From assembly GCA_964451365.1 (NCBI GenBank), contig CAYVIB010000025.1, positions 21,888 through 85,887 on the forward strand: DNA of 64,000 nucleotides, given 5' to 3'. Below the pieces are notes generated by a model. It had not been told where the DNA came from, did no database searches, and saw nothing but the letters and a program-made list of their open reading frames with translations. A program made the translations under genes and the position numbers. Shown piece by piece: positions 1-8,409 of this stretch. Origin of the DNA: CAYVIB01 sp964451365 (GTDB lineage: Bacteria > Pseudomonadota > Gammaproteobacteria > Pseudomonadales > Cellvibrionaceae). Each line of letters starts with the position of its first letter. Position 1 is the first letter of the stretch.

Positions 1-560
1 CCGGCTTTGGTACCGTCGCGATCCATGCTGGTTAACAGGATTTCACCGGCACCGTAATCGGTCATTTTTTTCGCCCACTCAATCGCATCGATACCGGTAG
101 GTTTTCTGCCACCGTGGGTAAAGATTTCCCAGCGCGCGGACTCACCCTCTGCACTGACTTTCTTTGCATCGATTGCCACCACAATGCATTGGGCACCAAA
201 CCGTTCCGCCGCCCGCCGAACAAACTCCGGCTCCCTTACCGCCGCCGAATTGATACTGACTTTGTCCGCGCCGGCATTAAGCATTTTACGGATATCGTCC
301 AGCGTGCGAATGCCGCCGCCCACGGTCAGGGGAATAAATACTTCCGCCGCGATTTTTTCCACTGTGTGCACAGTGGTGTCGCGGTCTTCGTGACTGGCGG
401 TAATGTCCAGGAAGGTAATTTCATCCGCGCCCTGTTCGTTGTATTTTTTTGCCACTTCCACCGGGTCGCCGGCATCGCGGATATCGACAAACTGCACGCC
501 TTTAACGACGCGGCCACAGTCCACGTCAAGGCAGGGAATGATACGTTTTGCCAGGGCCAT
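1..560 (-). CDS. hisF: Imidazole glycerol phosphate synthase, cyclase subunit HisF (partial)
   Basis: HisF condenses PRFAR with ammonia supplied by HisH to give imidazole glycerol phosphate and AICAR, in cytosolic histidine synthesis. Translating back from the ATG at 560 gives MALAKRIIPCLDVD, the conserved HisF amino end with the catalytic Asp of the first barrel strand. A VAIDAK segment further on carries the second catalytic Asp. The left window edge cuts the gene, so about 186 of roughly 257 codons are visible. It starts 36 bases after the hisA stop and is the last visible gene of the hisB-hisH-hisA-hisF operon. Confidence 0.96.
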   Translation of the reverse strand, partial: MALAKRIIPCLDVDCGRVVKGVQFVDIRDAGDPVEVAKKYNEQGADEITFLDITASHEDRDTTVHTVEKIAAEVFIPLTVGGGIRTLDDIRKMLNAGADKVSINSAAVREPEFVRRAAERFGAQCIVVAIDAKKVSAEGESARWEIFTHGGRKPTGIDAIEWAKKMTDYGAGEILLTSMDRDGTKA

Positions 561-596
561 AAATTCAGTTACTCGAATGTGTTGTCACAAAAAAAG

Positions 597-1334
597 CTAG
601 GGCAATGCGTTGTCACAGTACTGTTGAGCTTCGGCGAGATCGAGACCGCCTTCATAAATAGCACGGCCGGTAATGGCGCCGACGATGCCGGAATCGGCTG
701 CTTTCACCAATTCCCGGATATCGTCCATATTGGTGATGCCGCCGGAGGCGATAACAGGAATGGACGTTGCCCCGGCCAACTCCCTGGTCGCCGCCACATT
801 CACGCCCTGCATCATTCCGTCGCGCGCGATATCGGTGTAGACGATGGCGCTCACGCCGTCCCGCTCGAACTTTTTCGCCAGTTCGGTGACTTTTACCGAC
901 GACACTTCCGCCCAACCATCGGTGGCAACAAAACCGTTTTTTGCATCAAGCCCCACAATAACATGACCGGGAAATTCGGCGCAGGCCTGGCCGACGAATT
1001 CCGGCTCCTTTACCGCCTTGGTGCCGATAATGACATAAGTCACTCCCGCGGCGAGGTAATGGCGTATGGTCTCCAGCGAGCGAATGCCACCGCCTATCTG
1101 TATCGGCAGTTCCGGATAAGCCCTGGCGATGGCGGTAACCACTTCGCCATTGACCGGCTCGCCGGCAAACGCGCCGTTCAGGTCCACCAGGTGAAGGCGC
1201 CGCGCGCCCATGTCCACCCATTTTTTTGCCATGGCCACCGGGTCGTCGGAAAACACGGTGGAATCCTCCATCACGCCCTGCTTGAGGCGCACGCATTTTC
1301 CGTCTTTCAGATCAATTGCGGGAATGATTAACAT
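597..1334 (-). CDS. hisA: ProFAR isomerase HisA
   Basis: A 245-residue (beta/alpha)8 barrel that isomerises ProFAR to PRFAR in histidine synthesis. The amino end MLIIPAIDLKDG holds the conserved Asp8, and VGLDAKNG near residue 130 holds the second catalytic Asp. The phosphate-binding glycines of GGGI and ASGGI are present. Length is normal for the family. The start lies 11 bases after the hisH stop, consistent with one transcript. Its product is the substrate of the HisF-HisH complex encoded on either side. Confidence 0.97.
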   Translation of the reverse strand: MLIIPAIDLKDGKCVRLKQGVMEDSTVFSDDPVAMAKKWVDMGARRLHLVDLNGAFAGEPVNGEVVTAIARAYPELPIQIGGGIRSLETIRHYLAAGVTYVIIGTKAVKEPEFVGQACAEFPGHVIVGLDAKNGFVATDGWAEVSSVKVTELAKKFERDGVSAIVYTDIARDGMMQGVNVAATRELAGATSIPVIASGGITNMDDIRELVKAADSGIVGAITGRAIYEGGLDLAEAQQYCDNALP

Positions 1335-1345
1335 TTAAAAAACCT

Positions 1346-2023
1346 TTAGAAGCGGCCGTCCCAGGCGACAAAATTTTCCAGCAGTTTCAAACCATCCCGG
1401 TGACTTTTTTCCGGGTGAAACTGCGCGGCAAACAAATTCTCGTGCGCCAGCGCGGAGCTGAAGTCCACGCCGTAGTGTGTTTTGCCCGCGACGATTTCCG
1501 CCCGGGCGGGGGTAACGTAATAGCTGTGCACGAAGTAGAAACGGCTGTTGTTTTCGATGCCCTGCCACAACGGGTGATCCAGCGTCTGCTCCACCTGGTT
1601 CCAGCCCATGTGCGGCACCTTGAGGCGCTCGCCTGAGCGACTGCCCTCATCGGAGGCGGCATTGAACCCGGCACTGCCGGCAAAGAAATTAACCTTTCCC
1701 TCGAAAATGCCAAGGCACTCGGTGCCGTTATTTTCCTCACTGTATTGCATCAACGCCTGCATGCCCACACATACCGCCAGCACCGGTTTGCCGGAGGCAA
1801 TCGCCTCACTCACCGCCTTGCCGATTTCGAGCCGGCGGATTTCCGCCATGCAATCGCGGATTGCACCCACGCCGGGAAAGTAGACATGATCTGCCGCCGC
1901 GATAACCGCGTGATCGGACGTGACGGCAATATCCGCCTCCGGCGCGACTTTCTGCAGGGCGCTGGCGACGGAATGAAGATTCCCCATACCATAGTCGATC
2001 ACGGCGATTCGTTTGCGGCTCAT
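1346..2023 (-). CDS. hisH: Imidazole glycerol phosphate synthase, glutaminase subunit HisH
   Basis: A class I glutamine amidotransferase that hydrolyses glutamine and channels ammonia to HisF. The 225 residues begin with VIDYGMGNLHS. The nucleophile Cys sits at about residue 85 in VCVGMQAL, and the FHPEKS segment near the carboxyl end supplies the His and Glu of the triad. The protein is slightly longer than enteric HisH because of a Ser/Gly-rich loop around residues 120-130. It sits between hisB and hisA in the operon. Confidence 0.97.
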   Translation of the reverse strand: MSRKRIAVIDYGMGNLHSVASALQKVAPEADIAVTSDHAVIAAADHVYFPGVGAIRDCMAEIRRLEIGKAVSEAIASGKPVLAVCVGMQALMQYSEENNGTECLGIFEGKVNFFAGSAGFNAASDEGSRSGERLKVPHMGWNQVEQTLDHPLWQGIENNSRFYFVHSYYVTPARAEIVAGKTHYGVDFSSALAHENLFAAQFHPEKSHRDGLKLLENFVAWDGRF

Positions 2024-2076
2024 AATTTTCTACAACGACAGGCTATTAAAAAACGATTCAAGAAACGATTTAAAAA

Positions 2077-2670
2077 CTACAGCAACCCTTTGGTGGATGG
2101 CATGGCATCGCCGAGGCGCGGGTCTTTTTCCAGCGCCATGCGCAATGCCCGACCAAAGGCTTTGAACACCGTTTCGATCTGGTGGTGCGCATTGGCGCCG
2201 CGCAGGCAGTCGATGTGCAACGTCACCTGCGCATGATTGACGAAGCCCTGGAAAAACTCCCAGAACAGTTCGGTGTCGAACGTGCCGATACGCTTTTGGG
2301 TAAATGGCACATGCATGGTCAAACCCGGCCGGCCGGAAAAATCGATTACCACCCGCGACAACGCTTCGTCGAGCGGAACATAGGCGTGACCGTAACGGCG
2401 GATACCGCGCTTGTCGCCCACTGCCTTGGCAATCGCCTGGCCCAGGGTAATACCGATATCCTCAACACTGTGGTGGTCGTCGATGTGGGTATCGCCCTGG
2501 CAGGTGATATCAAGGTCCATCTGGCCATGGCGCGCGATCTGATCCATCATATGTTCCAGGAACGGCACACCGGTGGCAAAACCGGACTTGCCGCCCCCAT
2601 CGAGGTCGACGGCAACGGTAATTTGCGTCTCGAGTGTATTGCGGCTGACTTTCGCCGTTCGATTTGTCAT
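2077..2670 (-). CDS. hisB: Imidazoleglycerol-phosphate dehydratase HisB (monofunctional)
   Basis: Dehydrates imidazole glycerol phosphate to imidazole acetol phosphate, a Mn-dependent step. The 197 residues carry the metal-binding histidine motifs EHMMDQIARHG and DDHHSVEDIGI, and a second repeat near the carboxyl end (FVNHAQVTLHI). The phosphatase domain fused in enteric HisB is absent, as usual in Pseudomonas-like bacteria. It is the first gene of the his operon here. The promoter must lie in the 97-base gap shared with the divergent thioredoxin-like gene. Confidence 0.97.
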   Translation of the reverse strand: MTNRTAKVSRNTLETQITVAVDLDGGGKSGFATGVPFLEHMMDQIARHGQMDLDITCQGDTHIDDHHSVEDIGITLGQAIAKAVGDKRGIRRYGHAYVPLDEALSRVVIDFSGRPGLTMHVPFTQKRIGTFDTELFWEFFQGFVNHAQVTLHIDCLRGANAHHQIETVFKAFGRALRMALEKDPRLGDAMPSTKGLL

Positions 2671-2767
2671 AGTGCGTCTCTGGCTGGCAAAGCGGGAATT
2701 ATATCGTTTTGTGCGCCGTGAGAGCTACCCGAAAGAGCTACCCAATACCAGCGAGTAAAGCCAGTTG

Positions 2768-3247
2768 ATGCAGGAATCACCAGATAACGTGAGTTCAAAC
2801 CGGGCATGGTTTAAAAACCTGCCGTGGAAATCCTGGGCCGGCGTTATCGCCTTATTGGCCGTCGCCTATTTTGCCAACGTGGAAATCCAGAGCTATCTGG
2901 GAAGAGAAGCACTGAACGCCACGGGCATTGAGATACTGCCGCTGGATCAGGCTTTGGCCCGGGCCGCCGCCGAAAACAAACCGGTACTCGCCAACATGTC
3001 CGCCATCTGGTGCCCGACCTGCCGCAAACTGGACAGCACCGTGTTCAGTGATCCGGCGGTTAAACAAGCCATTCATCGTAAATATGTTTTTACCCGCATC
3101 GAATACGAATCGCCCGAAGGGAAAGCGTTTATGGAAAAATATAATGTGCGGGGGTTCCCAACCCTGCTGGTTTTGGACAGCACGGGCAAAAAGCTTCGGC
3201 AGCTGCCACTCACATTCGAGGCAAGCGAATTCCTCAAACTGCTTTAA
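2768..3247 (+). CDS. Membrane-anchored thioredoxin-fold protein
   Basis: A 159-residue protein with one amino-terminal membrane segment (about residues 23-38) and a thioredoxin-like domain that should face the periplasm. The redox pair is CPTC at residues 82-85 in AIWCPTC, followed by a RGFPTLLVLD strand with the family cis-Pro. The fold resembles DsbD carboxyl-terminal or thioredoxin_7 domains. I chose the ATG at 2768 over the TTG immediately before it. Its partner is unknown. It stands 38 bases before the glycosyltransferase gene and may share its transcript. Confidence 0.8.
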   Translation: MQESPDNVSSNRAWFKNLPWKSWAGVIALLAVAYFANVEIQSYLGREALNATGIEILPLDQALARAAAENKPVLANMSAIWCPTCRKLDSTVFSDPAVKQAIHRKYVFTRIEYESPEGKAFMEKYNVRGFPTLLVLDSTGKKLRQLPLTFEASEFLKLL

Positions 3248-3285
3248 GATTCATCCACCCACTTAACACACGAAACGGTTACTTT

Positions 3286-4602
3286 ATGACAGTGGCGGAA
3301 CCGGAAAAGGAATTCGCGCACGACATAGCGATTGCCAACTCCCTGAGCGATCTGGCGTTGCGTCCTTTACGCATCGCATTGCTGGGTTACCGCAGTCATC
3401 CCTTTGTCGGCGGCCAGGGCATTTACATTAGATACCTGAGCCGGGCGCTGCATCAGTTGGGACACCAGGTTACAGTTTTTTCCGGCCCGCCTTATCCTGA
3501 ACTCGACCCGGGCGTGGAGCTGCGCAAGGTGCCGAGCCTTGACCTTTATGCCAAGGCGAATCACGTTACCGCGCTTAAACTCCGGCACCTGAAATCCTTC
3601 ACCGATACCTGGGAGTGGTGGACAATGCTCAGCGGCGGCTTCGGTGAGCCGTACACGTTCGGCCGGCGGGTGAAAAAACTATTGCAACAGGAAAAATTCG
3701 ATATCATCCACGACAACCAAAGCCTGTGCCACGCGCTGGTCGAGTTACAAAGCCAGGGTCATAATGTGGTGGCCACTGTCCATCATCCAATTCATCGTGA
3801 TCGCGATCTGGCGCTGGCGTCGGCACCCAACTGGAAGTACCGTGTATTGATTCGACGCTGGTACAGTTTCATCGGCATGCAACAGAAAGTGGTCGAACGA
3901 TTGAAACATGTTGTTACCGTCTCCGAATCGTCCCGGCGCGATATAGAAAACTATTTTTCACGATCACCGGAAAAAACCCATATTATCGCCAATGGTGTCG
4001 ATACGTCTGTTTTCCGTCCTTTGCATAACGTTGTAAAAAACCCTTTTCAAATCATTACCACCGCATCGGCCGATCAACCACTAAAGGGTTTGCGCTACCT
4101 GCTTGAAGCCCTCGCCGAACTGAAAATCCGTCATAGCAATATCTCCCTTGTTGTTATCGGCAAACTCAAACCCGGCGGCGACACGGAAAAACTGCTGCAC
4201 AAGCTGAGCATCGCTGACAACGTGCGGTTTTATTCCGGCATCAGCACCGAGTCATTGGTGGAAAAATATAACCAGTCCCAAATAGCGGTTTGCCCGTCGC
4301 TGTATGAAGGCTTTGGCCTGCCGGCCGCCGAAGCGATGGCTTGCGGCCTGCCGGTGGTTTCCACAGATGGGGGAGCGCTTCCCGAAGTCATTGGCGATGC
4401 GGGCGTGGTTGTTCCAGCGGGCGCCAGCGAAGCACTGGTGACCGCTGTTGACAACCTGCTGCAATTTCCGGAAAAAGCGGAACTGCTTGCCCGACGCGCC
4501 CGCCAACGGGTTCTCGATCATTTCAGCTGGCAGCAGGTGGCGATTAAGCTCAGCCGATTTTATAAAAATATTCTTGAAAAAAATGTTGACCGTTCGTTTT
4601 GA
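3286..4602 (+). CDS. GT4-family glycosyltransferase
   Basis: A 438-residue retaining glycosyltransferase with two Rossmann domains. A GGQGIYIRYLSRAL acceptor-side loop lies near residue 42. The donor-binding EX7E motif (EGFGLPAAE) is at about 341-349, followed by GLPVVSTDGGALPEVIGDAG, typical of GT4 enzymes such as sucrose synthase or PimB relatives. No membrane segment is seen, so it probably acts at the cytosolic face. Donor and acceptor cannot be told from sequence. The gene overlaps the next methyltransferase by 20 bases, so the two are probably translationally coupled. Confidence 0.88.
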   Translation: MTVAEPEKEFAHDIAIANSLSDLALRPLRIALLGYRSHPFVGGQGIYIRYLSRALHQLGHQVTVFSGPPYPELDPGVELRKVPSLDLYAKANHVTALKLRHLKSFTDTWEWWTMLSGGFGEPYTFGRRVKKLLQQEKFDIIHDNQSLCHALVELQSQGHNVVATVHHPIHRDRDLALASAPNWKYRVLIRRWYSFIGMQQKVVERLKHVVTVSESSRRDIENYFSRSPEKTHIIANGVDTSVFRPLHNVVKNPFQIITTASADQPLKGLRYLLEALAELKIRHSNISLVVIGKLKPGGDTEKLLHKLSIADNVRFYSGISTESLVEKYNQSQIAVCPSLYEGFGLPAAEAMACGLPVVSTDGGALPEVIGDAGVVVPAGASEALVTAVDNLLQFPEKAELLARRARQRVLDHFSWQQVAIKLSRFYKNILEKNVDRSF

Positions 4603-5296
4603 TAGTATTCCGATAAAACCGGGAGACAGCATTCTGGACCTAGGCTGCGGCGAAGGTCGCCATATTCTGGGCGCCTACCAACTATTGGAAAATAATCGGC
4701 TGGTTGGTGTAGATCTTAGTTTTAAGGATATTTCGACCGCAAAGCAACGGTTTGCGGAATATTTCGAGAGCGAAAACAAACTGCAGCAGTGCATTTTTAT
4801 TCAGGCCGATGGCACGACTCTTCCTTTTCCGGAGCAGGTTTTTGATCATGTCATCTGCTCCGAGGTGCTGGAGCACATCCATGATTATCAAAAAATGCTG
4901 ACGGAAATAAGCCGGATTCTGAAACCCGGCGGCACACTGACCGTGAGTGTACCTCGGGCCTGGCCGGAGAAAATCTGCTGGTGGTTGAGCCGCGAATACT
5001 ACAACGTGGAAGGCGGTCATGTGCGTATATTTAATGCCAACGAATTGTGTCGCGCCATTCAGTCTATGCGGTATCATTATCGCTCCCGTCACTGGGCACA
5101 CGCGCTTCACGTTCCCTACTGGTGGTTGAAATGCGTCTTCTGGAACAAGCCGGAGACTTTTTTTCCTCTCCACTGGTATCACAAATTATTACTGTGGGAT
5201 CTTTTCAAGAAGCCTTGGATAACGCAGGCAGTGGAAAGGCTGCTTAACCCCATTATGGGCAAAAGTGTTGTTATGTATTTTGTTAAACAAAGTTGA
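4583..5296 (+). CDS. Class I SAM-dependent methyltransferase
   Basis: A 237-residue Methyltransf_11-type enzyme. SAM-binding motif I is ILDLGCGEGRH at about residues 17-27, the acidic motif II is LVGVDLS, and HVICSEVLEHI is motif IV. I used the ATG at 4583 rather than a far upstream in-frame start because the methyltransferase fold begins just after it and the upstream part lies inside the glycosyltransferase gene. The carboxyl end is rich in Trp, Tyr and Lys (HALHVPYWWLKCVFW), which may contact a lipid or polyprenyl acceptor; that is inference. Confidence 0.85.
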   Translation: MLTVRFDSIPIKPGDSILDLGCGEGRHILGAYQLLENNRLVGVDLSFKDISTAKQRFAEYFESENKLQQCIFIQADGTTLPFPEQVFDHVICSEVLEHIHDYQKMLTEISRILKPGGTLTVSVPRAWPEKICWWLSREYYNVEGGHVRIFNANELCRAIQSMRYHYRSRHWAHALHVPYWWLKCVFWNKPETFFPLHWYHKLLLWDLFKKPWITQAVERLLNPIMGKSVVMYFVKQS

Positions 5297-5304
5297 ACTG
5301 ACAA

Positions 5305-6357
5305 TTGAATATTTCCCTGACTTCGAAAAGCATTACTTCGCTCGCAATTTGCAATGCGGTTGAATATTTAAACGCATGTCAGCGGTCGGATGGTGCGATC
5401 CTGTGGTTTACCGAAAATAAACTGGATCCATGGGATCATACCGAAGCCGCGATGGCATTTACCATTGCCGGCGAACAAGAACGTTTTCAACACGCTTTTA
5501 ACTGGCTTGCACACAACCAGCGAAGCGATGGCAGCTGGCACGCCAATTATTTTCCAAGGCCGGATGGTACTTTATCACCGGACATGACAGGAAAAATTGA
5601 AACCAACTTTGTTGCCTATCCGGCGACAGGGTTGTGGCACTACTTTCTTGCCACGAGTGATAAAAACTACGCTGGGAAAAATTTCGCTGTTATCGAGCGG
5701 GCAATCGATTTTGTGCTTTCCCACCAGAATCCGGAAGGGGATATTCAGTGGGCTGTTTCCGACACGGAAACCCTGCCGCACGATTCGCTGGTTACCGCCT
5801 GCTCGTCCATCCTGCGCAGTCTGGAGTGTGCCATTTTACTTGCCGAGGTGCTGGATAAGGACAAACCGGCCTGGCTCGCCGCCTATGCCAAACTTTTCGA
5901 TACCCTGAAAAACAAGCCCTGGCGATTTGATCGCACATGGGAAAGCAAATCCCGCTTTTCCATGGACTGGTTTTATCCTATTTTGTCCGGCGCATTTACG
6001 CCGGCCGAAGCAAAGCTTCGCTTGAAGGAACGATGGGCGATATTTGTACATCCGGATATTGGATGTCGCTGTGTATCGGATCAACCGTGGGTGACCATAG
6101 CGGAATCGTGCGAACTGGTGTTGGCGTTGGTATCGGCGGGAGAACAGCAGAAGGCGGAAAAATTATTCCTGCAGCTGCAGCGCTGGCAGGACGACGATGG
6201 CGGCTACTGGACCGGCTATAACTTTAAAAACAAGGTAATCTGGCCGAGGGAGAAAACCAGCTGGACCGCGGCGGCAATTCTATTGGCGGCGGATGCTCTT
6301 TATCACATGACTCCGGCGTCTCGTCTTTTTACCCAACAAAGTTCAATAAACCGGTAG
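5305..6357 (+). CDS. Squalene-cyclase/prenyltransferase-fold protein
   Basis: A 350-residue protein of the terpenoid cyclase alpha/alpha-toroid type. It shows repeated QW-like units: QRSDGAILW, QRSDGSW, QNPEGDIQW and QDDDGGYW. At 350 residues it is about half the length of squalene-hopene cyclase, so it has one barrel instead of two. The canonical DXDD acid motif is not visible, so cyclase activity is doubtful. The start is TTG at 5305, eight bases after the methyltransferase stop; no better ATG is upstream. The context suggests a role with a lipid-linked glycan or terpenoid. Specific function not recognised. Confidence 0.72.
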   Translation: MNISLTSKSITSLAICNAVEYLNACQRSDGAILWFTENKLDPWDHTEAAMAFTIAGEQERFQHAFNWLAHNQRSDGSWHANYFPRPDGTLSPDMTGKIETNFVAYPATGLWHYFLATSDKNYAGKNFAVIERAIDFVLSHQNPEGDIQWAVSDTETLPHDSLVTACSSILRSLECAILLAEVLDKDKPAWLAAYAKLFDTLKNKPWRFDRTWESKSRFSMDWFYPILSGAFTPAEAKLRLKERWAIFVHPDIGCRCVSDQPWVTIAESCELVLALVSAGEQQKAEKLFLQLQRWQDDDGGYWTGYNFKNKVIWPREKTSWTAAAILLAADALYHMTPASRLFTQQSSINR

Positions 6358-6429
6358 GACCGATTAAGCGACGCGCTACCATAACTCCGGCGCGAAAAAT
6401 GGCGGCTGGCGCCCGAAGAAAAATCGGAT

Positions 6430-7053
6430 TTATTTTCTTTTAAGAATTCCGAGCGAATTTACCTGATCGCATACAATCCAGTCCCCGCTCGACGCCACTT
6501 CGGTAAACCCAAGGTAAGGCCCCTGCCCGCCTTCGGCCGGATTGGGAAAAATATCGTGGACTGCCAGCACACCACCTGAAACAATATGTCTCGACCATTC
6601 CACACAATCGTGCATCGCCGATTCATGACTGTGCCCGCCATCGACAAATACCATCGCCAGTGGTGTGGTCCAGTGCCGAGCCAGTAATCGGGAGTCCGTG
6701 ACTATTGGTATAACACTGTTCTCCAATTCTGCCAGTCGCAATGTTCGTTGAAACAAAGGCAAACTGTTAACGCCACGGCGGTTATGGTCAAGCAGATCAA
6801 CATCGTGATATTCCTCTCCCGGCTGATGCTCTTCAGAGCCACGATGGTGATCCACGGCAAACAAAATATTGCCAGCCTGCCTGCAGGCGGAGCCGATATA
6901 GACCGTCGATTTTCCACAGTAACTACCTATTTCGAGACAGGGGCCCAGGCTGGCAACACTTTTCGCAAGCCGGTAAAGTGCTTCACCCTCTTCATCGGCA
7001 AGAAAGCCTTTTATTGAATTGGTAGAAATAAACTCTGATAATGATTCCGACAT
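6430..7053 (-). CDS. SAM-dependent methyltransferase, Methyltransf_24 type
   Basis: About 207 residues. Motif I is CLEIGSYCGKST at about residues 39-50, followed by VDHHRG, and an MVFVDGGHSHE segment with a metal/acceptor-type Asp-His pair lies near residue 140. This pattern is seen in small-molecule or sugar O-methyltransferases. The ATG at 7053 (MSESLSEF) is preferred; an earlier in-frame start at 7107 would overlap the divergent acyltransferase start. Only 32 bases separate the two divergent starts, so their promoters must overlap coding sequence. Confidence 0.78.
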   Translation of the reverse strand: MSESLSEFISTNSIKGFLADEEGEALYRLAKSVASLGPCLEIGSYCGKSTVYIGSACRQAGNILFAVDHHRGSEEHQPGEEYHDVDLLDHNRRGVNSLPLFQRTLRLAELENSVIPIVTDSRLLARHWTTPLAMVFVDGGHSHESAMHDCVEWSRHIVSGGVLAVHDIFPNPAEGGQGPYLGFTEVASSGDWIVCDQVNSLGILKRK

Positions 7054-7085
7054 AACACCCCAAATAGAATCCGTCGTTAATAATT

Positions 7086-7808
7086 GTGCGAAAAGAACAC
7101 CGTCCACTGTTTATTTTGCGTTTACAACGCTGGCTGAACCGGCACTACGTAAACCATTTTATTACCCCTCAATTCGATCGAATCGGCAGGGACTTGCGCG
7201 TATTAAATCCACGCAGCCTGAAAATATTCGGAGAGCGGATTCAGGCAGGAAAACACCTGCATTTAATCAGCAGCCGAACCAAGCCTATCGCGCTGACCAC
7301 GTGGACCAGCAAACAGGAGCAGGGATCAATTACCATTGGCGATCATTGCCTGATCTCCCCGGGTGTCACCCTTACTTCAGCGGCATCAATTGAAATCGGA
7401 AACAATTGCATGATCGGCGCTGAAGCCTATATTTCCGACAGCGACTGGCACGGCGTTTATAACCGCACGCGTCCCTTTCGCTGTTCCTCACCGGTGCACC
7501 TGAGGAACAATGTGTGGCTCGGATACCGCTCTATTATATGTAAAGGTGTGACGATTGGGGAAAACAGTGTTATTGGCGCCGGCTCGGTTGTCACCGGTGA
7601 TATTCCGGACAATGTCGTTGCCGCGGGCAATCCGGCACGAGTGGTGAAAACAATTAACCCTGGCCGAAGAATGCTGACCAGGGAATTTTTGTTTTCCGGC
7701 GGTGTGGATTACTGGGAAAACCAGAGGGCGCTGGATATGTTTCTGTTTTCTAACAACTCGATTGGCGATTGGGTGAGAAGCTGTCTTTTTCCCACAACAA
7801 AAGATTAA
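7086..7808 (+). CDS. Hexapeptide-repeat acyltransferase (LbH family)
   Basis: A 240-residue left-handed beta-helix acyltransferase. Hexapeptide coils run through ITIGDHCLISPGVTL, IEIGNNCMIGAEAYIS, VWLGYRSIICKGVTIGENSVIGAGSVV and end in AAGNPARVVKTI, as in WecH/MaaA/CysE-type sugar O-acetyltransferases. The catalytic His candidate is in SDSDWHGVYN. The start is GTG at 7086. It ends head-to-head with pqiC, overlapping four bases. Together with the neighbouring glycosyltransferase and methyltransferases it would decorate a glycan; the substrate is unknown. Confidence 0.82.
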   Translation: MRKEHRPLFILRLQRWLNRHYVNHFITPQFDRIGRDLRVLNPRSLKIFGERIQAGKHLHLISSRTKPIALTTWTSKQEQGSITIGDHCLISPGVTLTSAASIEIGNNCMIGAEAYISDSDWHGVYNRTRPFRCSSPVHLRNNVWLGYRSIICKGVTIGENSVIGAGSVVTGDIPDNVVAAGNPARVVKTINPGRRMLTREFLFSGGVDYWENQRALDMFLFSNNSIGDWVRSCLFPTTKD

Positions 7809-8407
7809 TCTGCCAGTTCGTTTTTAATATCCCGGGCAATGTTGTCGGACAGTTTATTCACCAGGCGATTCAGCGTGGCCACGTAATCATCGTAACTGTT
7901 TGATTGTGCCTGTTCCCGCAGGCCTTCTGTGCCCGTCAGAATCACTTCCGTTCCCCGCTGGTTTAGCAGGGACCACTTCGCTTTCACTCTAACCTCACCG
8001 CCGCGAACACCGGCGAATTCCTGAAAGAGGATTTTAATTTGATAATTCGGCCGGAGGCGATTATCCCAGGGAAACGCCGAGACCGAGCTGGTATTGAATA
8101 GCGATCCGAGATTACCGGCAATTACGCGGGAGAGATTCTCGCTTAAATCTCCCGCCCAGGCATGGTAGCCAGACACGGCAATCTGGTTGGTGCCGGTCAA
8201 ACTGACGATGCCCACATGATCCACATACTCGGGCAAGCTGATCGGTCCAACACCGAAGGAAGCATCGATAACAGAACCCATATTCGCGGATGAATAATCG
8301 CCGGGGAAAAGCGAATAGTACTTGGTCTTAGGGCCGCTGGAGGCACATCCATACAAGCTCAACAAAATGGCAAGCACCACGATTGTTTTCTTTCTGGCAA
8401 ATAGCAT
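7805..8407 (-). CDS. pqiC: ABC-type transport auxiliary lipoprotein PqiC
   Basis: A 200-residue outer-membrane lipoprotein of the PqiC/YmbA family. The signal peptide ends in a lipobox with Cys at residue 21 (LSLYGCASS), and the family start KYYSLFP follows. PqiC forms the outer-membrane end of the PqiB MCE tunnel. The start lies two bases after the pqiB stop, making it the last gene of pqiABC. Identity is supported mainly by the lipobox, the family start and this context. Confidence 0.88.
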   Translation of the reverse strand: MLFARKKTIVVLAILLSLYGCASSGPKTKYYSLFPGDYSSANMGSVIDASFGVGPISLPEYVDHVGIVSLTGTNQIAVSGYHAWAGDLSENLSRVIAGNLGSLFNTSSVSAFPWDNRLRPNYQIKILFQEFAGVRGGEVRVKAKWSLLNQRGTEVILTGTEGLREQAQSNSYDDYVATLNRLVNKLSDNIARDIKNELAD

Positions 8408-8409
8408 GA

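Noticed and set aside
114..1331. 405-codon open frame on the plus strand across hisF/hisA
   Set aside because: It is antisense to hisF and hisA, whose translations match known families throughout. High-GC third positions keep the reverse frame open.
4448..4582. Longer amino end for the methyltransferase starting at 4448
   Set aside because: These 45 codons overlap the glycosyltransferase carboxyl end in another frame and add no methyltransferase features.
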